A stretch of 64,000 nucleotides of DNA, from positions 82,771-146,770 of the forward strand of contig CAIMKZ010000063.1 of assembly GCA_903842065.1 (NCBI GenBank), given 5' to 3'. Position numbers and translations under genes: made by a program. This stretch comes from an uncultured Acidobacteriaceae bacterium. Its GTDB lineage: Bacteria; Acidobacteriota; Terriglobia; Terriglobales; Acidobacteriaceae. Positions 50,638 through 59,143 of the stretch are shown piece by piece. The notes below the pieces were generated by a model, which was given only the letters and a program-made list of their open reading frames with translations, had not been told where the DNA came from and made no database searches. Each line of letters begins with the position of its first letter. Within the stretch, counting starts at the first letter, position 1.

Positions 50638-53172
50638 ATGAGTGAACAGATCTTAACAAACTGTACGGTAGGCGGCCCGGTCAAGGTGCACGTCGAGAAC
50701 GGCGTTATCACCAAGATGCGTCCTATCATCTTCGACGACAAGGTTGATGCGCCCTCCTGGACGGTAAAGGCCAGGGGTAAGGAGTTCGCTCCGCCGCGCA
50801 AGACCACGCTCAACGCCTATGTGGTGCCTGAGCGTACGCGCGTCTACTCCGAGAACCGGATCAAGTATCCGATGAAGCGCAAGACTTTCGATCCGAACGG
50901 CGAGCGCAACACCCAGAACCGCGGCAAGGACGAGTACGTCCGCATCAGCTGGGACGAGGCTATCGACATCGTCTACGGCGAGATGAAGCGCATCCGCGAC
51001 AAGTACGGCAAGGCCGCCATCACCGGCATGACCTCGTCGCACCACAACTTCGGGTACGTGCACTACAAGATGGGTCCCTTCGGTCGCTTCTTCAACCTCA
51101 TCGGCTACAGCGCCATGCAGGACAACCCGGATAGCTGGGAAGGCTGGCAGTGGGGTTCGATCCACTCCTGGGGCTTCCACTGGCGTCTGGGCCACAATGA
51201 GCCCTTCGGCCAGCTCGAAGACGCGCTCAAGAACACCGAGCAGATCGTCTACTGGGCCGTCGATCCCAACTCCACCTCCTATATGTATGGCGGCATGGAC
51301 GTCGCCATCTGGAAGTACTGGTTCAAGGAGCTGGGCATTCAGTCGGTCTTCATCGATCCCTACTGCAACGCCGGCGCAGCCATCTGGGCCGACAAGTGGA
51401 TCGCTCCGCGTCCCGGCACCGATGCCGCGCTCGCCGAGGCCATCGCCTATGTCTGGCTTCAGGAAGGCTCCTACGACAAGTGGTTTGTCGAGAACCGCAC
51501 CGAGGGCTTTGAGGCCTTCAAGGCGCAGGTGCTCGGCGAGATCGACGGCGTAGCGCGCACGCCCGAGTGGGCCGCCAAGGAGTGCGACATCCCGGCGCAC
51601 ACCATCGTCGCGCTGGCTCGCCAGTGGGCGAAGAAGAAGACCATGCTCTCGGTCGGCACTATTCACGGCGCCACCGGAGCGGCCCGCGCCGCTTACGGCA
51701 CCGAGTGGGCGCGCCTCTGCGTACTGCTTATGTCCATGCAGGGCATGGGCAAGCCGGGCATCAACTGCTGGGGTGGAGCCTCGAGCGGACCGCCTTTCGA
51801 CTTCAGCTTCAACTTCCCCGGCTACTCGGCCAACGGCTGGGACGCTCTCGGTCTCGTCGCCAAGAAGTCCTACTTCCCGCACGGCAACCCGGTCACGCAG
51901 CGCACCTATCGCATCCTGCTGCCTGAGATTGTTCTGAATGGAACGGCATCGTGGACCGGCGAAGGCTTCTGCGGCGAGAACATTCAGCAGCAGTTCAATA
52001 AATTCACTTGTCCTGAAGAAGGCCCCAACGGCGCGCCCATCAAGATGGTGTATCGCCACGGCGGTTCCTTCATCAGCTCCATGTGCGACACCAACAAGTG
52101 GGTGCGCATGTACCAGAGCCCGAACCTGGAGTTCGTGGTCATGCAGGACTGCCATTGGCAGAGCGAAACAAAGTTCGGCGACATCCTGCTGCCCGCCAAC
52201 ACCAACTTCGAGCGCGCCGACATCTGCGAGTGGAACTCCGCCGGCGGTTACGGCCACTACGAGATGAGCCACAACCACCGCATCGTCGTCTACCAGCACA
52301 AGTGCATCGAGTCGCTCTGGGATTCCAAGTCCGACCTCGAAATCTACACCATGCTGGCCGATAAGTTCGGCGTGAAGGAAGAGTACACCGAGGGCAACAC
52401 CGAGGAAGATTGGATCCGCAAGGTATTCGATTACTCCGACCTGCCCAAGTACGTGACCTACGAGGAGTTCAAGAAGAAGGGCTACTACGTTGTGCCTTCA
52501 CGGCCCGACGGTACCGATAGCCCGGTGGCCATGCGCTGGTTCTACGAGGGCCGTCCGTGCGACACGCCCGACCGTCTGAACCCGCGGCTGGGAACCCCTG
52601 AGGCTCACCTGCTCGGCACGCCTTCGGGCAAGGTCGAGTTCGTCTCGCGCAGCCTTACCGCGTTCGACGCCAACGATCAGGAGCGCCCGCCGCTGCCTCG
52701 TTACATCCCCTCGTGGGAAGGGCACACGGTGGAGCTTGCAAAGACCTATCCTTTGCAACTGCTCACGCCGCACCCCAAGTTCTCCTATCACACGCACAAC
52801 GACAACAAGACCCGCTGGATCGACCGCATCTCGCAGCACCGCATTATCAAGGACGACTATGCCTGGTGGCCGGTTCGCATCAGCCCGCAGGATGCGGCCG
52901 CTCGCGGTATCAAGCATCTCGATATCGTCAAGGTGCACAACGATCGCGCGGCTGTTCTGGGCATCGCCTGGGTTACGGAGCGCATCCGCCCCGGCACCGT
53001 GCACTCCTATGAAAGCGGCGCCAAGTACGATCCTCTCGAGCCGGGCAAGGCGGGGAGCATCGACCGCGGCGGCTGCATGAACATGCTTACTTCCGGACGG
53101 TTGCTCTCAAAGAACGTTCCGGGAATGGCCAGCAACTCTTGCCTGGTCGAAATTTCGAAGTGGGAGCAATAA
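50638..53172 (+). CDS. transhydroxylase-type molybdopterin oxidoreductase, large subunit (copy 2)
   Basis: 844 residues from the ATG at 50638 (AAGGG upstream; a GTG at 50626 is too close to that site). Close paralogue of the protein at 44423, colinear throughout: MSEQILTNCTVGGPVKVHVE, DPNGERNTQNRGKDEYVRIS, then His135 in TSSHHNFG and Asp165-Ser166 in NPDSWEGW, Tyr396 in FPGYSANGWDA. The residues beside the catalytic His differ (SHHNFGYVHY against SHADFGLLQY), and the mid-domain segments around 320-400 differ, so substrate preference likely differs. No iron-sulfur motif in this subunit, no Tat signal. The beta subunit gene follows 2 bp later. Confidence 0.87.
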   Translation: MSEQILTNCTVGGPVKVHVENGVITKMRPIIFDDKVDAPSWTVKARGKEFAPPRKTTLNAYVVPERTRVYSENRIKYPMKRKTFDPNGERNTQNRGKDEYVRISWDEAIDIVYGEMKRIRDKYGKAAITGMTSSHHNFGYVHYKMGPFGRFFNLIGYSAMQDNPDSWEGWQWGSIHSWGFHWRLGHNEPFGQLEDALKNTEQIVYWAVDPNSTSYMYGGMDVAIWKYWFKELGIQSVFIDPYCNAGAAIWADKWIAPRPGTDAALAEAIAYVWLQEGSYDKWFVENRTEGFEAFKAQVLGEIDGVARTPEWAAKECDIPAHTIVALARQWAKKKTMLSVGTIHGATGAARAAYGTEWARLCVLLMSMQGMGKPGINCWGGASSGPPFDFSFNFPGYSANGWDALGLVAKKSYFPHGNPVTQRTYRILLPEIVLNGTASWTGEGFCGENIQQQFNKFTCPEEGPNGAPIKMVYRHGGSFISSMCDTNKWVRMYQSPNLEFVVMQDCHWQSETKFGDILLPANTNFERADICEWNSAGGYGHYEMSHNHRIVVYQHKCIESLWDSKSDLEIYTMLADKFGVKEEYTEGNTEEDWIRKVFDYSDLPKYVTYEEFKKKGYYVVPSRPDGTDSPVAMRWFYEGRPCDTPDRLNPRLGTPEAHLLGTPSGKVEFVSRSLTAFDANDQERPPLPRYIPSWEGHTVELAKTYPLQLLTPHPKFSYHTHNDNKTRWIDRISQHRIIKDDYAWWPVRISPQDAAARGIKHLDIVKVHNDRAAVLGIAWVTERIRPGTVHSYESGAKYDPLEPGKAGSIDRGGCMNMLTSGRLLSKNVPGMASNSCLVEISKWEQ

Positions 53173-53174
53173 CC

Positions 53175-54008
53175 ATGCGCTACGGATTGGTCATCAACAC
53201 CTCACAATGTATTGGCTGCTACGACTGTTTCCTGACCTGTCAGGATGAGTTCTGCGGCAACGCTTACGAGGGCTATTCGGCGGCTGCTCCCATCGAAGGC
53301 CACAACTGGATGCGCGTGCTCGATGTGGAGCGCGGACAGTATCCGCTGGTCAAGGCGCACTACACGCCCAAGACCTGTATGCACTGCGAAGATGCGCCCT
53401 GCATCGCCGCGGCCCAGGACGGCGCGGTTTATCGCCGCCCCGACGGCATCGTTGTCATCGATCCCGTCAAGGCCAAGGGCCAGAAGCAGCTCATCAACTC
53501 CTGCCCCTACCGGGTCATCGAGTGGAACGAGACCGAGCAGCTTGCCCAGAAGTGCAACCTGTGCGCCCACTTGCTCGACAAGGGCGAGAAAGAGCCGCGC
53601 TGCGTCGAGTCGTGCCCCACCGGCGCGATCGTCTTCGGCGACCTCGACAACGCTTCCAGCCCGATTGCGCAGATCGTCAAGAGCTGCAAGACCGAGACCC
53701 TGAAGCCCGAGCTCAACCTCAAGGAGAACGTGCTCTACATCGGCCTGCCCAAGCGCTTCGTCGCCGGCACCGTCGTGCTCAAAGACAAGCAGGAGTGCGC
53801 CCTCGACGCGCAGGTCGAGCTCGTCGATGAGAAGGGAACCATCAAGACCACCACCAACGGATTCGGCGACTTCGAGTTCGAGGGCCTTGACGCCAATCGG
53901 CCCGTCACGGTCAAGATCACCGTGCCCGGCTACAAGGTAGAGTCGCTCAACTGCACCACCTTCAACGACGCGCACCTCGGTGATATCTACCTGAGCCCTC
54001 AGGCCTAG
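53175..54008 (+). CDS. transhydroxylase-type Fe-S small subunit (copy 2)
   Basis: 277 residues from the ATG at 53175. Cysteine groups CIGCYDCFLTCQDEFCG, CMHCEDAPCIAAAQ, NSCPYRVIEW and KCNLCAHLLDKGEKEPRCVE with SCPTGAI give three [4Fe-4S] clusters, and residues ~205-277 form the same C-terminal beta-sandwich (GTIKTTTNGFGDFEFEGL, VTVKITVPGYKVESLN). Clearly paralogous to the subunit at 46956. A strong terminator follows at 54072, so the operon that starts at 44.3 kb probably ends here, unless internal promoters exist at 47.8 or 50.6 kb. Confidence 0.9.
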   Translation: MRYGLVINTSQCIGCYDCFLTCQDEFCGNAYEGYSAAAPIEGHNWMRVLDVERGQYPLVKAHYTPKTCMHCEDAPCIAAAQDGAVYRRPDGIVVIDPVKAKGQKQLINSCPYRVIEWNETEQLAQKCNLCAHLLDKGEKEPRCVESCPTGAIVFGDLDNASSPIAQIVKSCKTETLKPELNLKENVLYIGLPKRFVAGTVVLKDKQECALDAQVELVDEKGTIKTTTNGFGDFEFEGLDANRPVTVKITVPGYKVESLNCTTFNDAHLGDIYLSPQA

Positions 54009-54071
54009 CCCGGGGCGCGATGAAGGGTCGCCCTCTCGATCCCTCATCCCCGATGTGTCGGTTGCATTACC

Positions 54072-54107
54072 ATAGAAGGGGCACGGCGGCTGCCGTGCCC
54101 CTTCTAT
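54072..54107 (+). terminator. terminator after the second transhydroxylase pair
   Basis: Perfect 16-bp stem ATAGAAGGGGCACGGC / GCCGTGCCCCTTCTAT with loop GGCT. The stem core GGGGCACGGC resembles the first hairpin of the bipartite repeats, so a repeat may have been recruited as terminator. Confidence 0.75.
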
Positions 54108-54149
54108 CCTTGTCGAATTTTCAGGCTGTTTTAAGAAAGGTTTCACTTT

Positions 54150-56219
54150 ATGGCATCGGCTAACGCGACGACCTTCAATCGCATCATCGCGCCCAAATCC
54201 ATCGTCATCATCGGCGCCAGCAACAACAAGAGCAAGCCCGGCGGCAGCGCCACCCGCAACGTCATGGGCTCCTATAAAGGCGATCTTTACCTTGTCAACC
54301 AGAACGCTGAAGTCATCGACGGTAAGCAGTCGATTGCCAGCGTCGAAGATCTGCCCGACGGCATCGATCTCGCACTCATCGCCATTCCAGCCAAGGGTGT
54401 CTACGAAACGATCGAAAAGCTCAGCAAGAAGAACTGCAAGACAGTCATCGTCATGACCGCCGGCTTCGGCGAGACCGACGAGCGAGGCAAGGCCGAGGAA
54501 GCCCGCCTCGTCGAGCTGGCCAACCGCGAAGGCGTCACCATGATCGGCCCCAACGTAGTCGGCGTGGTCTCGCCTGTTTTCTACGGCAAGTTCGCCGGCA
54601 TCCTCCCGCAGTTGAAGGAAGGCACCATCGACGTGGTCAGCGCATCGGGCGCGACTATTGATTATGTTATGGAGCAGGCCGAGTTCCGCGGTCTCAAGCT
54701 CCAGTCCGTCTTCTCCATGGGCAACTCCGCGCAGACCTCGGTCGAAGATGTCGTCGAGATGCTCGACGCCGAGTACGTCCCCGGCGTCTCTGCCCAGGTC
54801 AAGATGATCTATATGGAAGGCGTCAAGAAGCCGTCCAAGCTGCTCAAGCATGCGCGCAGCCTCTCTGAGAAGGGCGCGATCATGGTCGGCATCAAGTCCG
54901 GCGTATCCGAGCAGGGAAGCCGCGCCGCCGCCAGCCACACCGGCGCGCTCGCTACTTCCGACACAGTTGTCCAGGCTCTCTTCGACAAGTGCGGCATCAT
55001 CCGCGTGCGCTCGAAGTACGAGCTGGTCGAAATCGGAGCTGCGCTTGCCGCACTCAATAACAAGACCAGCGTCCGCAAGGTCTGCGCCATCACCGATGCC
55101 GGCGGCCCCGGCGTCATGCTCACCGACGAACTCAACAAGTACGGCCTCACGCTGCCCGCGCTTCGCCCCGAGACGCAGAAGCGCATCTTCGAGCACATCC
55201 CGGCCTTCGGCTCGGCCACCAACCCCGTCGATTGCCTGCCCACGCAGACAGGCGCGCAGATCGCCGCCGTCATCCGCATCCTCAACGAGGAGAAGGAAGA
55301 CATCGACGCCGTCGTCGTGCTCACCGGCAACTCCGGACTCTCCGATAAGTGGGAGTGCTACGGCACGCTGATCGAAATCGCCAAGGAGTCTGCGATTCCC
55401 GTGCTGCCTCTGCTCAGCGGCATCACCACCAGCTGGGAGTTGATCTCGCGCTTCAAGAGCTTCGACAAGACCTTCTTCATCGACGAGGTTCTGCTCGGCG
55501 CGGCACTTGGCCAGATTGCCAACCGCAAGCCGCTCTATAAGGCTGACGCCAAGCTCACCAACTACGACAAGGCCGCGCTCGACAAGATCTTCTCCGGCCT
55601 CACCGGCGTTGTCCCGCCTGACACGGCCGATGCGATCCTTGATGCCGCCGGCTTCAAGCGTCCGCAGAGCATCGTCGTCAAAGCCAAGGCAGAGATCGCG
55701 AAGATCGCCTCCACCGTACAGTTCCCGGTTGTCGTAAAGATCATCGGACCCCTGCACAAGAGCGACGTCGGCGGCGTACTGGTCGGCGTAAAGGATCAGG
55801 CCGGCCTCGAAGCTGCATGGGACAAGATGGAGAAGATTGCGCTCTTCGACGGCATCCTCATCCAGCAGATGGTCATGGGCACCGAAGTCATCCTCGGCGC
55901 AAAGAAGGAAGAGGGCTACGGCCACCTCATCCTCTTCGGCCTCGGCGGCATCTTCACTGAAGTGCTCAAGGACAGCCAGTTTGCGCTCGCGCCTCTCGGA
56001 CTCGAAGAAAGCGAAGCGCTGGTCCGGTCCATTCGGTCAGTGAAGATGCTCGAAGGCGCGCGTGGTCAGAAGGGAATGAGCATTCCCATCCTCTCTGACT
56101 TCCTCGTCCGCCTCGGCAAGCTCGTCACCGACTTCCCGCAGATTGAAGAAGTCGACTTCAACCCGGTCAAGGGCGAGGAAGCGAACCTCTTCGTCGTTGA
56201 TTGCAGAATCATCATCTAG
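54150..56219 (+). CDS. ADP-forming acyl-CoA synthetase (acetate--CoA ligase family, fused alpha-beta)
   Basis: 689 residues. Order: CoA-binding Rossmann domain (SIVIIGASNNKSKPGGSATR), Succinyl-CoA-synthetase-like flavodoxin domains with the phosphorylated His263 in AAASHTGALATSD, a ligase-CoA domain (ITDAGGPGVMLTDELNKYGL, NPVDCLP), then a C-terminal ATP-grasp domain (FPVVVKIIGPLHKSDVGGVL, QQMVMGTEVILGAKKEEGYG, VDFNPV). Converts a free acid, CoA and ATP to acyl-CoA, ADP and phosphate, or the reverse with ATP gain. No GNAT domain, so not a Pat protein. In the island it would activate the open-chain acid left after ring cleavage, or make ATP from the CoA thioester. AAGAAAGG ribosome site. Confidence 0.88.
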   Translation: MASANATTFNRIIAPKSIVIIGASNNKSKPGGSATRNVMGSYKGDLYLVNQNAEVIDGKQSIASVEDLPDGIDLALIAIPAKGVYETIEKLSKKNCKTVIVMTAGFGETDERGKAEEARLVELANREGVTMIGPNVVGVVSPVFYGKFAGILPQLKEGTIDVVSASGATIDYVMEQAEFRGLKLQSVFSMGNSAQTSVEDVVEMLDAEYVPGVSAQVKMIYMEGVKKPSKLLKHARSLSEKGAIMVGIKSGVSEQGSRAAASHTGALATSDTVVQALFDKCGIIRVRSKYELVEIGAALAALNNKTSVRKVCAITDAGGPGVMLTDELNKYGLTLPALRPETQKRIFEHIPAFGSATNPVDCLPTQTGAQIAAVIRILNEEKEDIDAVVVLTGNSGLSDKWECYGTLIEIAKESAIPVLPLLSGITTSWELISRFKSFDKTFFIDEVLLGAALGQIANRKPLYKADAKLTNYDKAALDKIFSGLTGVVPPDTADAILDAAGFKRPQSIVVKAKAEIAKIASTVQFPVVVKIIGPLHKSDVGGVLVGVKDQAGLEAAWDKMEKIALFDGILIQQMVMGTEVILGAKKEEGYGHLILFGLGGIFTEVLKDSQFALAPLGLEESEALVRSIRSVKMLEGARGQKGMSIPILSDFLVRLGKLVTDFPQIEEVDFNPVKGEEANLFVVDCRIII

Positions 56220-56240
56220 TAAGTGCTGCCCATAAATATG

Positions 56241-56287
56241 GGTGCCCCACCCTCGCCGCGTTTTTGTATTTGCGGCTAGGGTGGGGG
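56241..56287. repeat. palindromic intergenic element of the GTGCCCC family (copy 5)
   Basis: GGTGCCCCACCCT, GC-rich inner stem with loop TTTTTGTATT, then CTAGGGTGGGG. Placed 21 bp after the acyl-CoA synthetase stop, so it may act as its terminator. Confidence 0.7.
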
Positions 56288-56396
56288 CCAAACAACCACA
56301 AACTCCCCGGAGACCACAGCCCTCCCCGGCTCCTCTCCGAACAATTGTCCAGACGATTTCTTACTACTTAAGAGTGTTCCATCAATCGGTTTCGGA

Positions 56397-56465
56397 TCAG
56401 GGCACGACTTTAGGCGTGCCGAATAGGAACGACAATTGCAGAGGGCTTTAGCCCCTGAGGGAAGC
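56397..56465. repeat. bipartite hairpin repeat, copy 3
   Basis: GGGCACGACTTTAGGCGTGCC hairpin (imperfect), ~28 bp spacer, AGGGCTTTAGCCCCTGAGGG; together with copy 5 of the other family it fills most of the 302-bp gap before the third transhydroxylase pair. Confidence 0.7.
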
Positions 56466-56521
56466 TGGTCGGATCCAACTGGATTCCGCCGCAACCGCAT
56501 ATTATCGGAGTGAAGAAGTAG

Positions 56522-59143
56522 ATGAAGCAAACGCCAAAGCTCGACACGCGCGGTGAAACCTTCGTAAAAGGAACCGGCCTCAGTGCCTGCGGCTGTGGAT
56601 CGCACACTGCCTGCGTCGACGTCAAAGACGGCAAGCTTATTCGCATTCGCCCGCTGCACTTTGACTGGCAGTACACGCCCGAAGACTACAAGCCCTGGAA
56701 GATCGACGCCCGCGGCAAATCCTTCGGGCCAACATCGAAGTCGCTGCTTGCGCCCTTCGGCATGGCCTACAAAAAGCGCATCTACTCGCCCAACCGCATC
56801 CCCTATCCCCTCAAGCGCGTTGACTGGGACCCGGACGGCGAGCGCAATCCACAGAATCGCGGCATCAGCAAATACGAGCGCATCTCCTGGGACGAAGCCC
56901 TCGACATCGCCGCCAAAGAACTCAAGCGCATGTGGGCTAAGTACGGCAAAGAGGCTGTCCTCGCCCAGTGCGACGGCCACGGCGAAACCAAGATCGTTCA
57001 CGGCGTACACGGCGCACACGCCATGCTCCTCGACATGATGGGCGGCTTCACGCTGCAAGTCCGCAACCCCGACAGTTGGGAAGGCTGGTACTGGGGCGCG
57101 AAACACATCTGGGGCATGGACCCCGTCGGCCTTCAGTGGCCTTACAACGGCAACGTCTTCCCTGACATTCTCAAGAACACCGACACCTGCCTCATGTGGG
57201 GCTGCGATCCCGAGACCACCAGCTGGGGCTTCGGCTCGGTGCTCATGAGCCGCTACTGTTACCACCTCACCGATCTCGGCATCAAGCAGATCTACATCTG
57301 CCCCGACCTCAACTACTCGGCCGCCATCCATGCCGACAAGTGGATTCCCGTCCGCCCCAACACCGACGCCGCGCTGCAACTCGCCATCGCGCACTACTGG
57401 ATCACGCACGACACCTACGACAAGGCGTACCTCGAAACCCACTCCATCGGCTTCGACAAGTTCAAGTCCTACGTTCTCGGCGAAGAAGATGGCGTTGCCA
57501 AGTCTCCCGAGTGGGCCGCGGAAAAATGCGGCGTGCCCTCGCGCACCATCAAGGCTCTCGCCCGCCGCTTCGCTCGCGATGTCACTTCAATCGTGCACGT
57601 ACAGGGCGGCCCCATGATTCGCGGAGCTTTCTCAACGGAACCCGCCCGTCTTGAAGTTGTCCTTCTCGCCATGCAGGGCCTCGGCAAGCCCGGCGTCCAT
57701 CAGGCCAACATGACCTCAGGCGCATTTCTCGTCGAGCACTCCACCGGCCGCGTCTGCCGCCCCGCCATGCCCGGAGCAAAAAAGGTTCCCTGGGTAGGTG
57801 CATCTTACACAGGCTACAATCTCTTTCTGCCCATTCCGAAGCAGATCATTCCCAAGACGCTGGTCCACGACGCCATCCTCGACGGCAAGTTCGAGATCTT
57901 CGGCAGCGCGCACCAGCAGTTCCCAACAGAAGATCAGTTCAAGAAGTACGTCTATCCCGCGCCCGGCTGCTCGCCCATTCACATGATCTGGTCGGACACG
58001 CCGTGCCTCATGACCTGCTGGAACGACTCGAACAAAAACGCCGAAGCCTACCGCCACGAATCCATCGAGTGCTTCCTCGTCCAGCATCCGTGGATGGAGA
58101 ACGACTGTCTCTTCGCCGATCTCATCCTGCCCGTCAACACCAAGTTCGAAGAGAACGACATCGGCACCGACTTCATCAGCTTCCAGTACGACATGCTCCT
58201 GCTCGAGAAAAAATGCATCGAGCCCATCGGCGAAACCAAGACCGACTGGGAGATCGTCGTCGAAATCGCCGACCGCCTCGGCGTCAAAGAGCAGTACACC
58301 CAGGGCATGAACGAGCAGCAGTGGATCGAGCGCGGATGGCGCGAGTCCGGCGTCGCCGACATGGTTAGCTGGGAAGAGCTCAACGAGAAACAGTACTTCC
58401 CCTCGCCCACCGATCCCGACTGGGAGAAGTGGCCCGCCGGCCTCTACGAGTTCTACGCCGACCCGGAAAAGCATCCCATCCAGACGCCCTCAGGCAAGCT
58501 CGAGATCGAGTCATCTGGGCTGCTCAAGAACTTTCCCAACGATCCTGAGCGGCCGCCCATCCCCAAGTGGGTTGAAAAATCCGCTCTGCACGACGAGCGT
58601 CTCGGCGGCGAGCGCGCCAAGCTCTACCCGCTGCTCTGCATGTCGAACCATCCCAAGTGGCGCATCCACGCGCAGCTCGATGACGTTAGCTGGTTCCACG
58701 AGATTCACACCTCGAAGATCATCGGCCCCGACGGCTACCACTACGAGCCCATGTGGATCCATCCCAGCGACGCCGCCCCGCGCGGCATCAAGAGCGGCGA
58801 CATCGTCAACGCCTTCAACGAGCGGGGGGAGGTGCTCTTCGGCGCATACGTCACCGAGCGCGTCATGGCGGGGGTCGTCTACGCCGATCACGGCGCGCGC
58901 TACGACCCCATCGTCGTCGGCAAGATCGACCGCGGCGGCTCCATCAACACGCTCACGCCTCACGCCCGCACCTCGACTAAGGCCTCGGGCGGAATGGTCA
59001 CCAACGGCTTCCTGGTTGAAGTCGCCGTTGCCGATCTCGAAGGGCTTCGGCGCGATTACCCAGACGCATTCGCCCGGCCGATCGACCGCGCTTCCGGTCT
59101 GGTGTTTGAGCGCGTGCTCGCCGAGAAGGAGAACCAGCAATGA
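56522..59143 (+). CDS. transhydroxylase-type molybdopterin oxidoreductase, large subunit (copy 3, divergent)
   Basis: 873 residues, close to the ~875 of the Pelobacter transhydroxylase. Same family blocks as copies 1 and 2 but clearly more distant: NRIPYPLKRVDWDPDGERNP, NPDSWEGWYWGAKH with Asp184-Ser185, His153 in CDGHGETKIVHG, WGCDPETTSWG, IPVRPNTDAALQLAIAHYWI, TPSGKLEIESSG. Its N-terminus carries an extra Cys group (ACGCGSHTAC: C23, C25, C31) that copies 1 and 2 lack. No Tat signal. Stop overlaps the start of its Fe-S subunit (ATGA-like, 59140-59143). Probably acts on a different polyhydroxylated ring from copies 1 and 2; no substrate can be named from sequence. Confidence 0.86.
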   Translation: MKQTPKLDTRGETFVKGTGLSACGCGSHTACVDVKDGKLIRIRPLHFDWQYTPEDYKPWKIDARGKSFGPTSKSLLAPFGMAYKKRIYSPNRIPYPLKRVDWDPDGERNPQNRGISKYERISWDEALDIAAKELKRMWAKYGKEAVLAQCDGHGETKIVHGVHGAHAMLLDMMGGFTLQVRNPDSWEGWYWGAKHIWGMDPVGLQWPYNGNVFPDILKNTDTCLMWGCDPETTSWGFGSVLMSRYCYHLTDLGIKQIYICPDLNYSAAIHADKWIPVRPNTDAALQLAIAHYWITHDTYDKAYLETHSIGFDKFKSYVLGEEDGVAKSPEWAAEKCGVPSRTIKALARRFARDVTSIVHVQGGPMIRGAFSTEPARLEVVLLAMQGLGKPGVHQANMTSGAFLVEHSTGRVCRPAMPGAKKVPWVGASYTGYNLFLPIPKQIIPKTLVHDAILDGKFEIFGSAHQQFPTEDQFKKYVYPAPGCSPIHMIWSDTPCLMTCWNDSNKNAEAYRHESIECFLVQHPWMENDCLFADLILPVNTKFEENDIGTDFISFQYDMLLLEKKCIEPIGETKTDWEIVVEIADRLGVKEQYTQGMNEQQWIERGWRESGVADMVSWEELNEKQYFPSPTDPDWEKWPAGLYEFYADPEKHPIQTPSGKLEIESSGLLKNFPNDPERPPIPKWVEKSALHDERLGGERAKLYPLLCMSNHPKWRIHAQLDDVSWFHEIHTSKIIGPDGYHYEPMWIHPSDAAPRGIKSGDIVNAFNERGEVLFGAYVTERVMAGVVYADHGARYDPIVVGKIDRGGSINTLTPHARTSTKASGGMVTNGFLVEVAVADLEGLRRDYPDAFARPIDRASGLVFERVLAEKENQQ

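Noticed and set aside
53202..55925. A 907-codon open frame on the minus strand
   Set aside because: It lies antisense to the Fe-S subunit and the acyl-CoA synthetase, both with full family motifs; the antisense peptide is Asp/Leu/Val-rich low complexity typical of GC-rich shadow frames.
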